This document shows, piece after piece, positions 25,331 to 32,351 of a DNA stretch of 64,000 nt; positions within the stretch are counted from its first letter, which is position 1; the number at the start of each line of letters is the position of its first letter. Both the position numbers and the translations under genes were made by a program. Source of the DNA: Acidobacteriota bacterium. Lineage in GTDB: Bacteria; Acidobacteriota; Terriglobia; Acidiferrales; UBA7541. The stretch is taken from the NCBI GenBank assembly GCA_013289855.1, contig JABCZD010000006.1:62001-126000 (forward strand), in the 5' to 3' direction. The notes beneath the pieces were generated by a model. It ran no database searches. It had not been told where the DNA came from and saw nothing but the letters and a program-made list of their open reading frames with translations.

Positions 25331-25915
25331 CTATTTCGCCGGACGCGACCCGGCGATCAAGATATCCACCAGCCTTTTGGCACTTTGCTGCCAGTCGGGG
25401 CTGGCTGGTATAAGGGCGACGCCGATCAGCGCGCGGAGAAAATCGTTGGGGTCGAGATTGCTCCGAAGATCGCCGCTGCGGATGGCGCGCTTGGCCAGCG
25501 TTTCAATCGCTCCACGGATCTGACCGCGAGCTCCTTCATACAACCTCGAAGGGCCCCCGACCACCGTATTCAGCGCCGGGGCGATGATCAGCTTGGCCGC
25601 CATGTGGTCCACGAATAGCAGCATCCAGGCCCGCAGCGCTTCGAGCGGAGGCATGGCCGCGGCGAAGTGGTCTGCTGCGGCCGCTAACTTTTCCACCTCC
25701 GCGCGATAAACCGCCTCGATGAGCGCATCTCTTGTGGGAAAGTGGCGATACAGCGTCCCGGGTCCGACGCCGGACTGCTTGGCGATGTCGTCCAGGCTGG
25801 CGTTCGCACCATCACGGGTAAAAGCCTCCTTGGCAACTTCCAGGATGCGCTGGCGGTTGCGCTGCGCATCCGTGCGCGGCTTGCGAGATGCGGATTTTGT
25901 GGGTTTTGTAGGCAT
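25331..25915 (-). CDS. TetR-family transcriptional regulator
   Basis: 194 residues. The N-terminal helix-turn-helix is clear (RQRILEVAKEAFTRDG, then SLDDIAKQSGVGPGTLYRHF, then PTRDALIEAVY) and is followed by an all-helical ligand domain of TetR type. The ATG at 25915 was chosen; the frame continues upstream but runs into the operators. It is divergent from the SDR gene at 26106 across a 190-bp gap holding two 17-bp palindromes. It most likely represses itself and the SDR gene and is released by a small ligand. The ligand is not predictable. Confidence 0.92.
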   Translation of the reverse strand: MPTKPTKSASRKPRTDAQRNRQRILEVAKEAFTRDGANASLDDIAKQSGVGPGTLYRHFPTRDALIEAVYRAEVEKLAAAADHFAAAMPPLEALRAWMLLFVDHMAAKLIIAPALNTVVGGPSRLYEGARGQIRGAIETLAKRAIRSGDLRSNLDPNDFLRALIGVALIPASPDWQQSAKRLVDILIAGSRPAK

Positions 25916-25943
25916 CGACGAAAATAAGCAAAATAATTTGTAA

Positions 25944-25989
25944 CCGGAGACAGCCTCCGGTAATCTATCCATACGGAGACTATCTCCGT
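25944..25989. promoter_or_regulatory. Twin palindromic operators for the TetR regulator
   Basis: ccggagacagcctccgg (25944-25960) and acggagactatctccgt (25973-25989) share the cggaga-n3-(t/c)ctccg pattern. Centres are 29 bp apart, close to three helical turns. The second copy is a perfect inverted repeat around cta. They lie in the divergent gap 29 bp from the TetR start. Confidence 0.8.
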
Positions 25990-26105
25990 TTCTATCAAAG
26001 TGGCCATAGTTCGTCAAGCTGACGATGGTTCCGTCAAAGACGATATCCCGTCAAGGTCGCTTGCGCACGCGCCACCGGCAGGAACATCGCTCAGGAGGAA
26101 AGAAC

Positions 26106-26993
26106 ATGCGTGTATTCGTCACAGGTGCTACAGGATTCATCGGCTCGGCTGTCGTTCCAGAGCTAATGAAAGCGGGCCACCAGGTACTGGGGATGGCGCG
26201 CTCCGATGCGGGCGCGAAATTTCTTGAAGGCATCGGCGCCAAAGTGCATCGCGGGGATCTAGAGGACCTCGACAGCCTGCGCAAGGGAGCGGAGCAGTCG
26301 GATGGCGTGATTCACCTGGCCTTTAACCACGACTTCTCGAAGTTCGAGGCGGTCTGTGAGACCGACAGGCGCGCCGTCGAGGCCCTCGGCTCAGGGATTG
26401 CTGGCTCAGACCGTCCACTCGTAATTACCTCCGGGACAGGAATCGTCCGGACGCAAGGGCGCCCCTCGACGGAAGATGATGCCGCGAGCTCCGCCATCCC
26501 CCGCGTAGCCTCGGAACAGGCCGCAGCTGCACTGGCGGCGCAGGGCAAGCGCGTTTCGGTGGTGCGCCTTCCGCAGGTGCACGACACTGTCAAGCAAGGT
26601 CTCATCACCTATCTGATCGCCGTGGCCCGCCAGAAGGGTGTCTCGGCGTACGTCGGCGACGGACTAAATCGCTGGACCGCGGTGCACGTGCTGGATTGCG
26701 CGCGGCTGTACCGCCTGGTGCTGGAAAAGGGCAAAGCGGGAGCCCATTACCATGCGGTCGCCGAAGAGGGCGTGTCGCTTCGCGACATCGCCGACGTGAT
26801 CGGCCGCGGCCTGAAACTCCCGGTAGTCTCGATCTCGCCGGAAAAGGCCGCCGAACACTTTGGCTGGCTCGCGCACTTCGTGGCCTTCGACATACCGGCC
26901 TCCAGCGCGCTCACCCAGGAACGACTGGGATGGCGCCCAATCGGCCCGGCGCTGCTCTCCGATCTCGAGAGCATGAGCTACTTCCCAGCCTGA
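26106..26993 (+). CDS. NAD(P)-dependent epimerase/dehydratase (extended SDR)
   Basis: 295 residues. The Rossmann glycine motif VTGATGFIGSAVVPEL is at the N-terminus. The protein continues as an atypical/extended SDR: VIHLAFNHDFSKFEAV, SGTGIVRTQGRPSTED and VRLPQVHDTVKQGL, and the usual YxxxK is not evident, as in NmrA/atypical members. AGGAGGAAAGAAC precedes the ATG. It is divergent from and probably controlled by the TetR protein. Similar TetR-SDR pairs are common in soil bacteria; the substrate is unknown. Confidence 0.88.
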   Translation: MRVFVTGATGFIGSAVVPELMKAGHQVLGMARSDAGAKFLEGIGAKVHRGDLEDLDSLRKGAEQSDGVIHLAFNHDFSKFEAVCETDRRAVEALGSGIAGSDRPLVITSGTGIVRTQGRPSTEDDAASSAIPRVASEQAAAALAAQGKRVSVVRLPQVHDTVKQGLITYLIAVARQKGVSAYVGDGLNRWTAVHVLDCARLYRLVLEKGKAGAHYHAVAEEGVSLRDIADVIGRGLKLPVVSISPEKAAEHFGWLAHFVAFDIPASSALTQERLGWRPIGPALLSDLESMSYFPA

Positions 26994-27100
26994 AAATTCC
27001 AAGGTGTGGGTGATCGTCATCAACAGTTCAACAGGGCAAGTTCCTTGATTTTTTCGAAATCTAAATTAAAGAAAACATCCCGTCTGTCCAAAGCTTTCGA

Positions 27101-27592
27101 CTATTTCCGATTGATCTTCGCGCACTCGGCGATAAATGTTTCTCGAAGTTCTGGCGTCGCCCGGAATGAAGTCTCCGCAGTCAATCGCTGAAAGAGCGAT
27201 TCGGGATTTGCAACGCCACGCGCACCTGCCGCGAGCAATACGCCTAACGTTCCAGTGGTGGTGATCCCGCGTCGCCGTGCTTCGAGCCGGCCTTGCCGTT
27301 CATCGATCAACAGAAGGTCCGCGCGTGCCTCTTGCGCCAGTAGGATGGCCTCGCGTTCGCCGGGATCCAGCACTTGAAGACTCTCGTCTTGTGAAAATAC
27401 GACGGCGCGAACCTCGATCCACGAGGGAATCCGCGACATCCAAGCGGCCACCGCCTCCGGCGCGCGAGGATGACGCAGTTCCTGCATCACCGCTGTTGGA
27501 ACGAGGACCGCTCCGAAAATCTTGTTTAGGAGTTCATCCGCATGAAGTTGAATCAGGTAGTTCAGCGGAGAGGCATCCGCGACGACGATCAT
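27101..27592 (-). CDS. PIN-like toxin (DUF3368)
   Basis: 163 residues. The PIN-fold start IVVADASPLNYLIQL with an early acidic residue, GEREAILLAQEARADLLLIDERQGR in the middle and GTLGVLLAAGARG near the end are typical of DUF3368, a PIN-related family found with UPF0175 antitoxins. PIN proteins are metal-dependent RNases. The start lies 2 bp after the antitoxin stop, so the two are co-translated. Confidence 0.9.
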   Translation of the reverse strand: MIVVADASPLNYLIQLHADELLNKIFGAVLVPTAVMQELRHPRAPEAVAAWMSRIPSWIEVRAVVFSQDESLQVLDPGEREAILLAQEARADLLLIDERQGRLEARRRGITTTGTLGVLLAAGARGVANPESLFQRLTAETSFRATPELRETFIAECAKINRK

Positions 27593-27594
27593 GC

Positions 27595-27870
27595 CTATCG
27601 GGGGTTCTCAACCCCGGACATCACCCGTAGTTTGTTCAGGGAATCGAGGTCTTCAGCAAGCTCTTGCGTGCCGTAGGCGTGGTCGCTGACGCCGCGATTC
27701 TTCAGGAATATCTCAAACTCGAATCGCGAAGTGAAGCCGAGAAGTCGTCCAGCTTGATATGCCGTCAAGCCGCCGGAACGATACCCGGCAATGGCGACAG
27801 CCTCAAGCGCCTCTCGTGCGGGGTCGGGATGTTGCTCGAGGTCGTTGGGCAATTCCACGGTGATTCGCAC
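27595..27870 (-). CDS. UPF0175-family antitoxin
   Basis: 91 residues. RITVELPNDLEQH is followed by AREALEAVAIAGYRSGGLTAYQAGRLLGF, the helix-turn-helix of UPF0175 proteins, and FEIFLKNRGV. These partner DUF3368 PIN toxins and probably bind DNA to autoregulate. The GTG start at 27870 has TAGGAG 7 nt upstream; an open frame to 27936 has none. It precedes the toxin with a 2-bp gap. Confidence 0.88.
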   Translation of the reverse strand: MRITVELPNDLEQHPDPAREALEAVAIAGYRSGGLTAYQAGRLLGFTSRFEFEIFLKNRGVSDHAYGTQELAEDLDSLNKLRVMSGVENPR

Positions 27871-28203
27871 GTGATGACTCCTAAATGCGGCAAGCGCAAG
27901 ATTACCATGCAAAATGCCTACGGAGGACGACAACATAGAAACCTAATCCTGAATCGACCGCGTTCTGCCAGTTTTTCGTTCGCCTGTCTTTCCACAGACT
28001 CCCGTCGCCCTGTCCAGGGAACTTGGGGACCAGAATAGCCCTGATTCTAAACCCATCGAATTCGATGGATTTAGAAAGCAGGCCGGGCTGAACAGCTTCA
28101 GCCAGCAATGACCGATGGCGCCCCAATGCCCAGCACAAACGACTTGGCGTCAAGGCCGTAACGCGATAGAATTGTGTACGCAGAGGTACGCAGGAGTCCA
28201 CCG
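27871..28203. other. Gap between two divergent toxin-antitoxin modules
   Basis: 333 bp with no credible gene. It contains a 32-bp near-perfect palindrome (28045-28076) and an 8-bp direct repeat gtacgcag (28176-28183 and 28186-28193) just before the Phd-like gene. Promoters for both modules must lie here. Confidence 0.6.
28045..28076. promoter_or_regulatory. 32-bp palindrome, possible toxin-antitoxin operator
   Basis: ttctaaacccatcgaa and ttcgatggatttagaa form 16-nt arms with one mismatched pair and no loop, centred at 28060/28061. Position between two antitoxin genes suggests an operator; a simple repeat remnant is possible. Confidence 0.5.
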
Positions 28204-28467
28204 ATGGCAACCCTCAGAGTAGGCATTCGCGAGTTTCGCGAAAAGCTCGCCGCATATCTCCTGGAGTCTCAGGCGCCAGTAGCCATTACACGGCACGGCG
28301 ACACCGTCGGATACTACATCCCCGCGCGCCGCAAACGCAGCGTCGCGGAGCGTGCCGCGTTCAAAGACGCCGTCGACCGTCTCCAAGAAACGCTCAAATC
28401 CGAAGGCCTGTCCGAGGACGAGATCGTCAAGGATTTCAAAGCCTGGCGCTCCGGCCGCAGGAAGTAA
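28204..28467 (+). CDS. Phd/YefM-type antitoxin
   Basis: 87 residues. The N-terminal DNA-binding part reads ATLRVGIREFREKLAAYLL, then VAITRHGDTVGYYIPAR, a typical Phd/YefM core. The C-terminal helical tail (EGLSEDEIVKDFKAWRSGR) would wrap the toxin. CAGGAGTCCACCG precedes the ATG, and a direct repeat gtacgcag lies just upstream. Its stop is 3 bp before the toxin start. Confidence 0.88.
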   Translation: MATLRVGIREFREKLAAYLLESQAPVAITRHGDTVGYYIPARRKRSVAERAAFKDAVDRLQETLKSEGLSEDEIVKDFKAWRSGRRK

Positions 28468-28470
28468 AAG

Positions 28471-28890
28471 TTGGCTAAAGGGATAGTACTGGACGCCAAT
28501 ATCCTGCTGCGCGCCGTCTTCGGGCAGCGCGTGCCACAAATCCTGAGTCTGTACGCGGACGGCGTAAGTTTTTATAGTCCGGACGTCTGTCTTGCCGATG
28601 CCCGGGAATATACCGTCAAGTTGTGCGCGCGCCGCGGTCTCGACCCACTCCAGGCCCTCGCGGTTCTCGATGGCATAGCGGGAATCGTCGAAATCGTAGA
28701 CCGCAGCTTGTACGAAGACTACGAGCAGCTGGCTCGCGAACGCATTCAAATCCGTGATCCAGAAGATTGGCCGATCGTCGCCGTCGCCCTCTTACTCGAT
28801 ATACCCATTTGGACCGAAGATCGAGACTTCTTCGGCGCTGGCATCCCGACCTGGACCACGGACCGAGTCGAATTGTACTTGCGAGATTAG
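28471..28890 (+). CDS. PIN-domain toxin (VapC-like)
   Basis: 139 residues. The PIN acidic residues are visible: IVLDANILLRAVFG, then SPDVCLADAREYT, then RIQIRDPEDWPIVAVALLL, then IWTEDRDFFGAG. Such proteins are Mg/Mn-dependent endoribonucleases acting on tRNA, rRNA or mRNA. The start is TTG with AGGAA 7-8 nt upstream. It is co-transcribed with the Phd-like antitoxin. The target RNA is unknown. Confidence 0.9.
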   Translation: MAKGIVLDANILLRAVFGQRVPQILSLYADGVSFYSPDVCLADAREYTVKLCARRGLDPLQALAVLDGIAGIVEIVDRSLYEDYEQLARERIQIRDPEDWPIVAVALLLDIPIWTEDRDFFGAGIPTWTTDRVELYLRD

Positions 28891-28903
28891 TAGAACGCAC
28901 ACT

Positions 28904-28920
28904 CACCACCATCGTTCGAA
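28904..28920. repeat. 17-bp direct repeat, left copy
   Basis: caccaccatcgttcgaa, repeated exactly at 29105-29121. The pair brackets about 184 bp that includes a hairpin and a small tandem repeat. Confidence 0.7.
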
Positions 28921-28977
28921 CGTAATGTTTGGGTTTTCTTGGATTCATCTTTTCTGGAGTTTGTTCTTTTCAGGGTG

Positions 28978-29015
28978 CCCCACCCTCGGTTTTTGAGGGT
29001 GGGGTCTTGGTTTGC
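28978..29015 (+). terminator. Terminator-like hairpin after the PIN toxin
   Basis: CCCCACCCTC (28978-28987), a 7-nt loop rich in T, and GAGGGTGGGG (28995-29004) form a perfect 10-bp stem, followed by tcttggttt. It is about 90 bp past the toxin stop. The downstream T-run is weak. Confidence 0.5.
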
Positions 29016-29056
29016 TGTTTGCTCCATTTCTTTCGGCCATCATTGGACCTGTTTTA

Positions 29057-29084
29057 GACCATGGAAGACGGACCATGGAAGACG
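29057..29084. repeat. Two tandem copies of gaccatggaagacg
   Basis: Exact 14-bp units at 29057-29070 and 29071-29084. Confidence 0.75.
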
Positions 29085-29104
29085 ATAGGTACAGACGTGA
29101 CCCG

Positions 29105-29121
29105 CACCACCATCGTTCGAA
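29105..29121. repeat. 17-bp direct repeat, right copy
   Basis: Second copy of caccaccatcgttcgaa, 19 bp upstream of the promoter at 29140. Confidence 0.7.
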
Positions 29122-29139
29122 TGCTACTATAAAGTACTA

Positions 29140-29168
29140 TTGACATGCGATTACGGCCTTGCTATCCT
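29140..29168 (+). promoter_or_regulatory. Consensus sigma-70 promoter
   Basis: TTGACA (29140-29145), a 17-bp spacer and TATCCT (29163-29168). It is followed within a few bases by an ATG (29174). It is about 790 bp upstream of mqnD; what it drives is unclear. Confidence 0.6.
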
Positions 29169-29447
29169 CTGCCATGTCTCGCGCAAAATCCATCTCCGCC
29201 CCAACCTCTCCGCTTCACCCAGCCACACCTTCGCCGTCCGAGCCTCATTACTCCGTCACCGCATCCCTTCGCTCTTGCGCACCGCCGCAAAAACGCGATC
29301 CTTTCTTTTCAACAGCTTGCGCACTCTTCTTAATTCGCGATTCCGCCTATCTCTTGTGTTTTGTTAGCGCTGCGCACTCTTTGCCAAAAACACCCGGGCG
29401 TAGGGTTGGCCTCTCTAGCCAAATTCCTGGTGAAATTCCCAACGTCC

Positions 29448-29606
29448 CTGTAACCCCAACAGAATCTGTCTCTTTCACGCGAATCCCTCTAAACCCAATG
29501 GAATCTTACTCTTTCGCACGAATCGCCCCTAAACCCAACAGAATCTTACTCTTTCAACATGACCGCCTCTAACCCCTTTAGTGTCTATCTCTTTCGTAAA
29601 TGGGGG
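29448..29606. repeat. Degenerate tandem array of 40-bp units
   Basis: Four units begin near 29448, 29489, 29529 and 29569. Each carries ctaaacccaacagaatct followed by actctttc and a variable 13-nt end. Copies 2 and 3 differ at only a few positions in the first 27 bases; copies 1 and 4 are more diverged. There are no unique spacers, so it is not CRISPR. Confidence 0.75.
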
Positions 29607-29956
29607 TGGGGGTGGGTCCCCTTCTGTCCCAACCTCCTCACCTCATTGCTTTGCCTCGTTGTCAGCCTCTTCAGGTTTGTTCGTCGCCCGGCGATATGCT
29701 AGGCTCTCTTTTGCAGATTTCGTGCGGCGACGCCCCGAACGTCCTCGCGGCGCGCGCGTTCTCTCCCTCCTCGCTTCCCGCAGCTCGCAGCGCGAGAGGT
29801 GTCCATCGGGAGGGGCGCACACCGCCGACTCGCGGCGGCCGTTCAGGAAACGCCAGGCCGTTGCGCACAAAAACGCTGGACGGGTATTTTCATTCGCCGC
29901 TGCACCGACGTCGGGGCCCCAACAGACGTCAGGGCCTTAAAGGAAGAGATCCCATC

Positions 29957-30826
29957 ATGTCCGCCACGCAGACCAAGACCGAAAAAGAGCCTGTCGAGAT
30001 CAAGCTCGCGCACTCGCCAGACTCCGACGACGCCTTCATGTTCTACGCCCTGGCCACGCACAAGCTGCAAACTCCCGGCTACAAGTACACCCACGTACTC
30101 TCGGACATTCAAACGCTGAACGAAGCCGCGCTCACCGAAACCTACGACGTCACCGCCGTCAGCTTTGCCGCCTACCCTTCGCTGCGCGATAAATACGTGC
30201 TGCTCGATTGCGGCGCCAGTTTTGGCGAAGGCTACGGCCCCATCGTGGTCTCCGGCAAACACATCAAGAAAGAAGAATTGGCCGGCAAACGCATCGGCGT
30301 CCCCGGATTGCAGACCACGGCGTACCTGACGCTGAAACTTTTCGAGCCCAATTTTGAAGCGGTGGTGATTCCCTTCGACAAGATTATTGACGCGGTGCAA
30401 AACGGCGTGGTGGAAGCCGGCCTGCTCATCCACGAAGGCCAGCTGTTCTTTCCGCAGCTTGGATTGCATCGCATCGTCGATCTTGGCATCTGGTGGCAGG
30501 AACTGACGGACCTTCCGTTGCCGCTGGGCGGCAACGCGGTGCGCCGCGCGCTGGGTCCGAAGCTGGGGCGGCAAGTCGCCAAAGTGATTCGCGACAGCGT
30601 CTCCTATGGCCTCGAGCATCGCGAAGAAGCGCTGAACTACGCCATGCAGTTTGCGCGCGACATGGACACGGAACTGGCCGACAAATTCGTCGGCATGTAC
30701 GTAAATAAATGGACCTTGGGCTACGGCGACCGCGGCAAAAAAGCCGTCACCGAGCTGATCGCGCGTGGCACCGCCGCTGGCTTGCTCCCGGGTCCGCCAG
30801 AGGTTGAATTTCTAAGCGAAACTTAG
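29957..30826 (+). CDS. mqnD: MqnD-like 1,4-dihydroxy-6-naphthoate synthase
   Basis: 289 residues of the MqnA/MqnD substrate-binding-protein fold. KLAHSPDSDDAFMFYALAT is the MqnD-type opening, followed by YDVTAVSFAAYPSLRDKY, GKRIGVPGLQTTAYLTLKL, VVEAGLLIHEGQL and DLPLPLGGNAVRR. MqnD converts cyclic dehypoxanthinyl futalosine to 1,4-dihydroxy-6-naphthoate in the futalosine route to menaquinone. The start at 29957 was chosen where similarity begins; the open frame runs upstream to 29600 as low-complexity sequence. No other mqn gene is in the window, so the pathway is dispersed. Confidence 0.88.
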   Translation: MSATQTKTEKEPVEIKLAHSPDSDDAFMFYALATHKLQTPGYKYTHVLSDIQTLNEAALTETYDVTAVSFAAYPSLRDKYVLLDCGASFGEGYGPIVVSGKHIKKEELAGKRIGVPGLQTTAYLTLKLFEPNFEAVVIPFDKIIDAVQNGVVEAGLLIHEGQLFFPQLGLHRIVDLGIWWQELTDLPLPLGGNAVRRALGPKLGRQVAKVIRDSVSYGLEHREEALNYAMQFARDMDTELADKFVGMYVNKWTLGYGDRGKKAVTELIARGTAAGLLPGPPEVEFLSET

Positions 30827-31117
30827 TTTTATAAGTGCAGACTAATTTCTTCGCCGAACGCAAATAAAAAAAACTTGTCGACACAAACGAGAAAGAATCG
30901 AAAATAGTCAGCGGCGAAAAATTAAAATCTTCTAAAAAAGTTTTGCCCGCGACTGAAGCAAGGTTTGTGCGCAACGAAGTTTTGCTGAACGGCAATTAAA
31001 GTTTCTGTCGATTGTTGCCGATACACCTGCCGTAGTCTCCTCGGCGTCGCTCGCAGCCGCATTTTCACTGCTGCCGAACGAAACACTTTCCGCGACGGCC
31101 GAGTGTGGGAGGTCATC

Positions 31118-32092
31118 ATGGCACTCACCGGCATCGTCAATCTTGCCGAGCGGCTTCTGAATCAGTCGCAATCTCAGCCACAAACGGAACAGAACACGCC
31201 GCCAGTCACGCCGATCGTTTCGCGAAATATTTCGCCGGAAATTTCCGCCCCCGCAAATACTGTCGCCGCGCCCGTCACCGACGCGTTCACGTCCTCCGCG
31301 CAAACGCCCGCCGCGGACGCCACGGCGCAAGCCGCCGGACTTTTTAGCGTCGCGACTTCTTCACTCTTCAGCGCGGCCGCAAATTTCCTGCTAGGCAATG
31401 GCGCAACGGCTGCGGGAAATTCTGCGGCAACTCCGGCACCCGCGAGCGCCAACACGGCCGCGACATTGCAGACGGCTACGACATCGAACACGGCTTCGAC
31501 ATCCAACGCAACAGGCGCAGCCGCCGCAAACGTGGCCGCATCCGCGAACGCGCCGTCACCCGCGTTGCCGATCGGCAACAATGCGGCGCAATCCGCTGGC
31601 GGTACTGCGGCCGCCGCCAGCGCTCCTTCGAGTGCTGTCAATGGATCGGCGGCCACACCTTCCGCTGCAACGTCGCAAGCGGCCCCGCAAACAGCGGCTC
31701 AAACAGCTTCGCCAGACACCGCCGCGTTGCCGGCCGTCCCGCCTCCACTGCCGAGCGTGGCGCAAACCGCGACGACGAACAGCGAACTTCAAGCACTTAA
31801 CACCTTGCTCGCAGCGGAAGGTCTCTCTACGGCGAACATCGCGCAAGTCGACAACGTCGCGCAATCTCTGAACGATTACAATGCAACCGATTATGCAACT
31901 CTGGTGAGTCAGCTGGAATTCGCGGCGCAAGGCCACTCGCCCGTGGCAACCGCAGCGAACACTCAAGCAGCGACCGCGCCAGACTCCTCGCTCACAACGA
32001 ATCTCAGCACCGCGGCGGTGGTGAATGACGCGACAGTGGCGATCGCGGTCCCAAAAGTAAGCAGCGCCGCAGCGGGCTTGTCCAAGCCATAG
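31118..32092 (+). CDS. Ala/Thr/Ser-rich low-complexity protein
   Basis: 324 residues. The N-terminus MALTGIVNLAERLLNQSQSQ is a short amphipathic helix. The remainder is dominated by Ala, Thr, Ser and Pro (for example TAATLQTATTSNTASTSNAT). Around residues 225-270 lies a more normal segment (LQALNTLLAAEGLSTANIAQVDN). No signal peptide or domain was recognised. GGGAGGT sits 6 nt before the ATG, an excellent ribosome site, which supports expression. It is similar in style to the repeat protein at 24.4 kb. Function is unknown. Confidence 0.6.
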   Translation: MALTGIVNLAERLLNQSQSQPQTEQNTPPVTPIVSRNISPEISAPANTVAAPVTDAFTSSAQTPAADATAQAAGLFSVATSSLFSAAANFLLGNGATAAGNSAATPAPASANTAATLQTATTSNTASTSNATGAAAANVAASANAPSPALPIGNNAAQSAGGTAAAASAPSSAVNGSAATPSAATSQAAPQTAAQTASPDTAALPAVPPPLPSVAQTATTNSELQALNTLLAAEGLSTANIAQVDNVAQSLNDYNATDYATLVSQLEFAAQGHSPVATAANTQAATAPDSSLTTNLSTAAVVNDATVAIAVPKVSSAAAGLSKP

Positions 32093-32351
32093 AAAAATCT
32101 CGCGACGCATTTCGCCGGCGAAGACGAAATTCGGAGCGCGAGTTAGAGCGGCGCGAGCCAGACCGGCGCGCGCAAGATGAATCGTCACAATCAATCTTCT
32201 GACGCACAGAAGCCCCCACGCGTACTACGTAACTGAAACATTTCGCGCAGCTGCGGAAAATGCATTAAGTTTTCAGATTGGACCGCGTGGCAGTCAGCTC
32301 GCCAATGTGCTGCGTATTGACGACGGGCGCTCAATCACTTAGTGTTTTTAG

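Larger units (their letters stand above)
28891..29956. other. About 1.07 kb of repeat-rich DNA without a confident gene
   Basis: It contains a 17-bp direct repeat (28904 and 29105), a strong terminator hairpin (28978-29004), a 14-bp tandem repeat gaccatggaagacg (29057-29084), a consensus promoter (29140-29168), and a 40-bp degenerate tandem array (29448-29606). A frame from 29174 to 29572 could encode a 132-residue Ser/Pro/Leu-rich protein, but it runs into the tandem array and has no recognisable domain. Confidence 0.6.

Noticed and set aside
29174-29572. Possible 132-residue protein after the promoter at 29140
   Set aside because: Not listed as a gene because it runs into the tandem array, is low-complexity and has no homologous motif; a real small gene cannot be fully excluded.
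29448-29606. CRISPR array
   Set aside because: Units are contiguous 40-bp degenerate repeats without unique spacers, and no cas genes are present.
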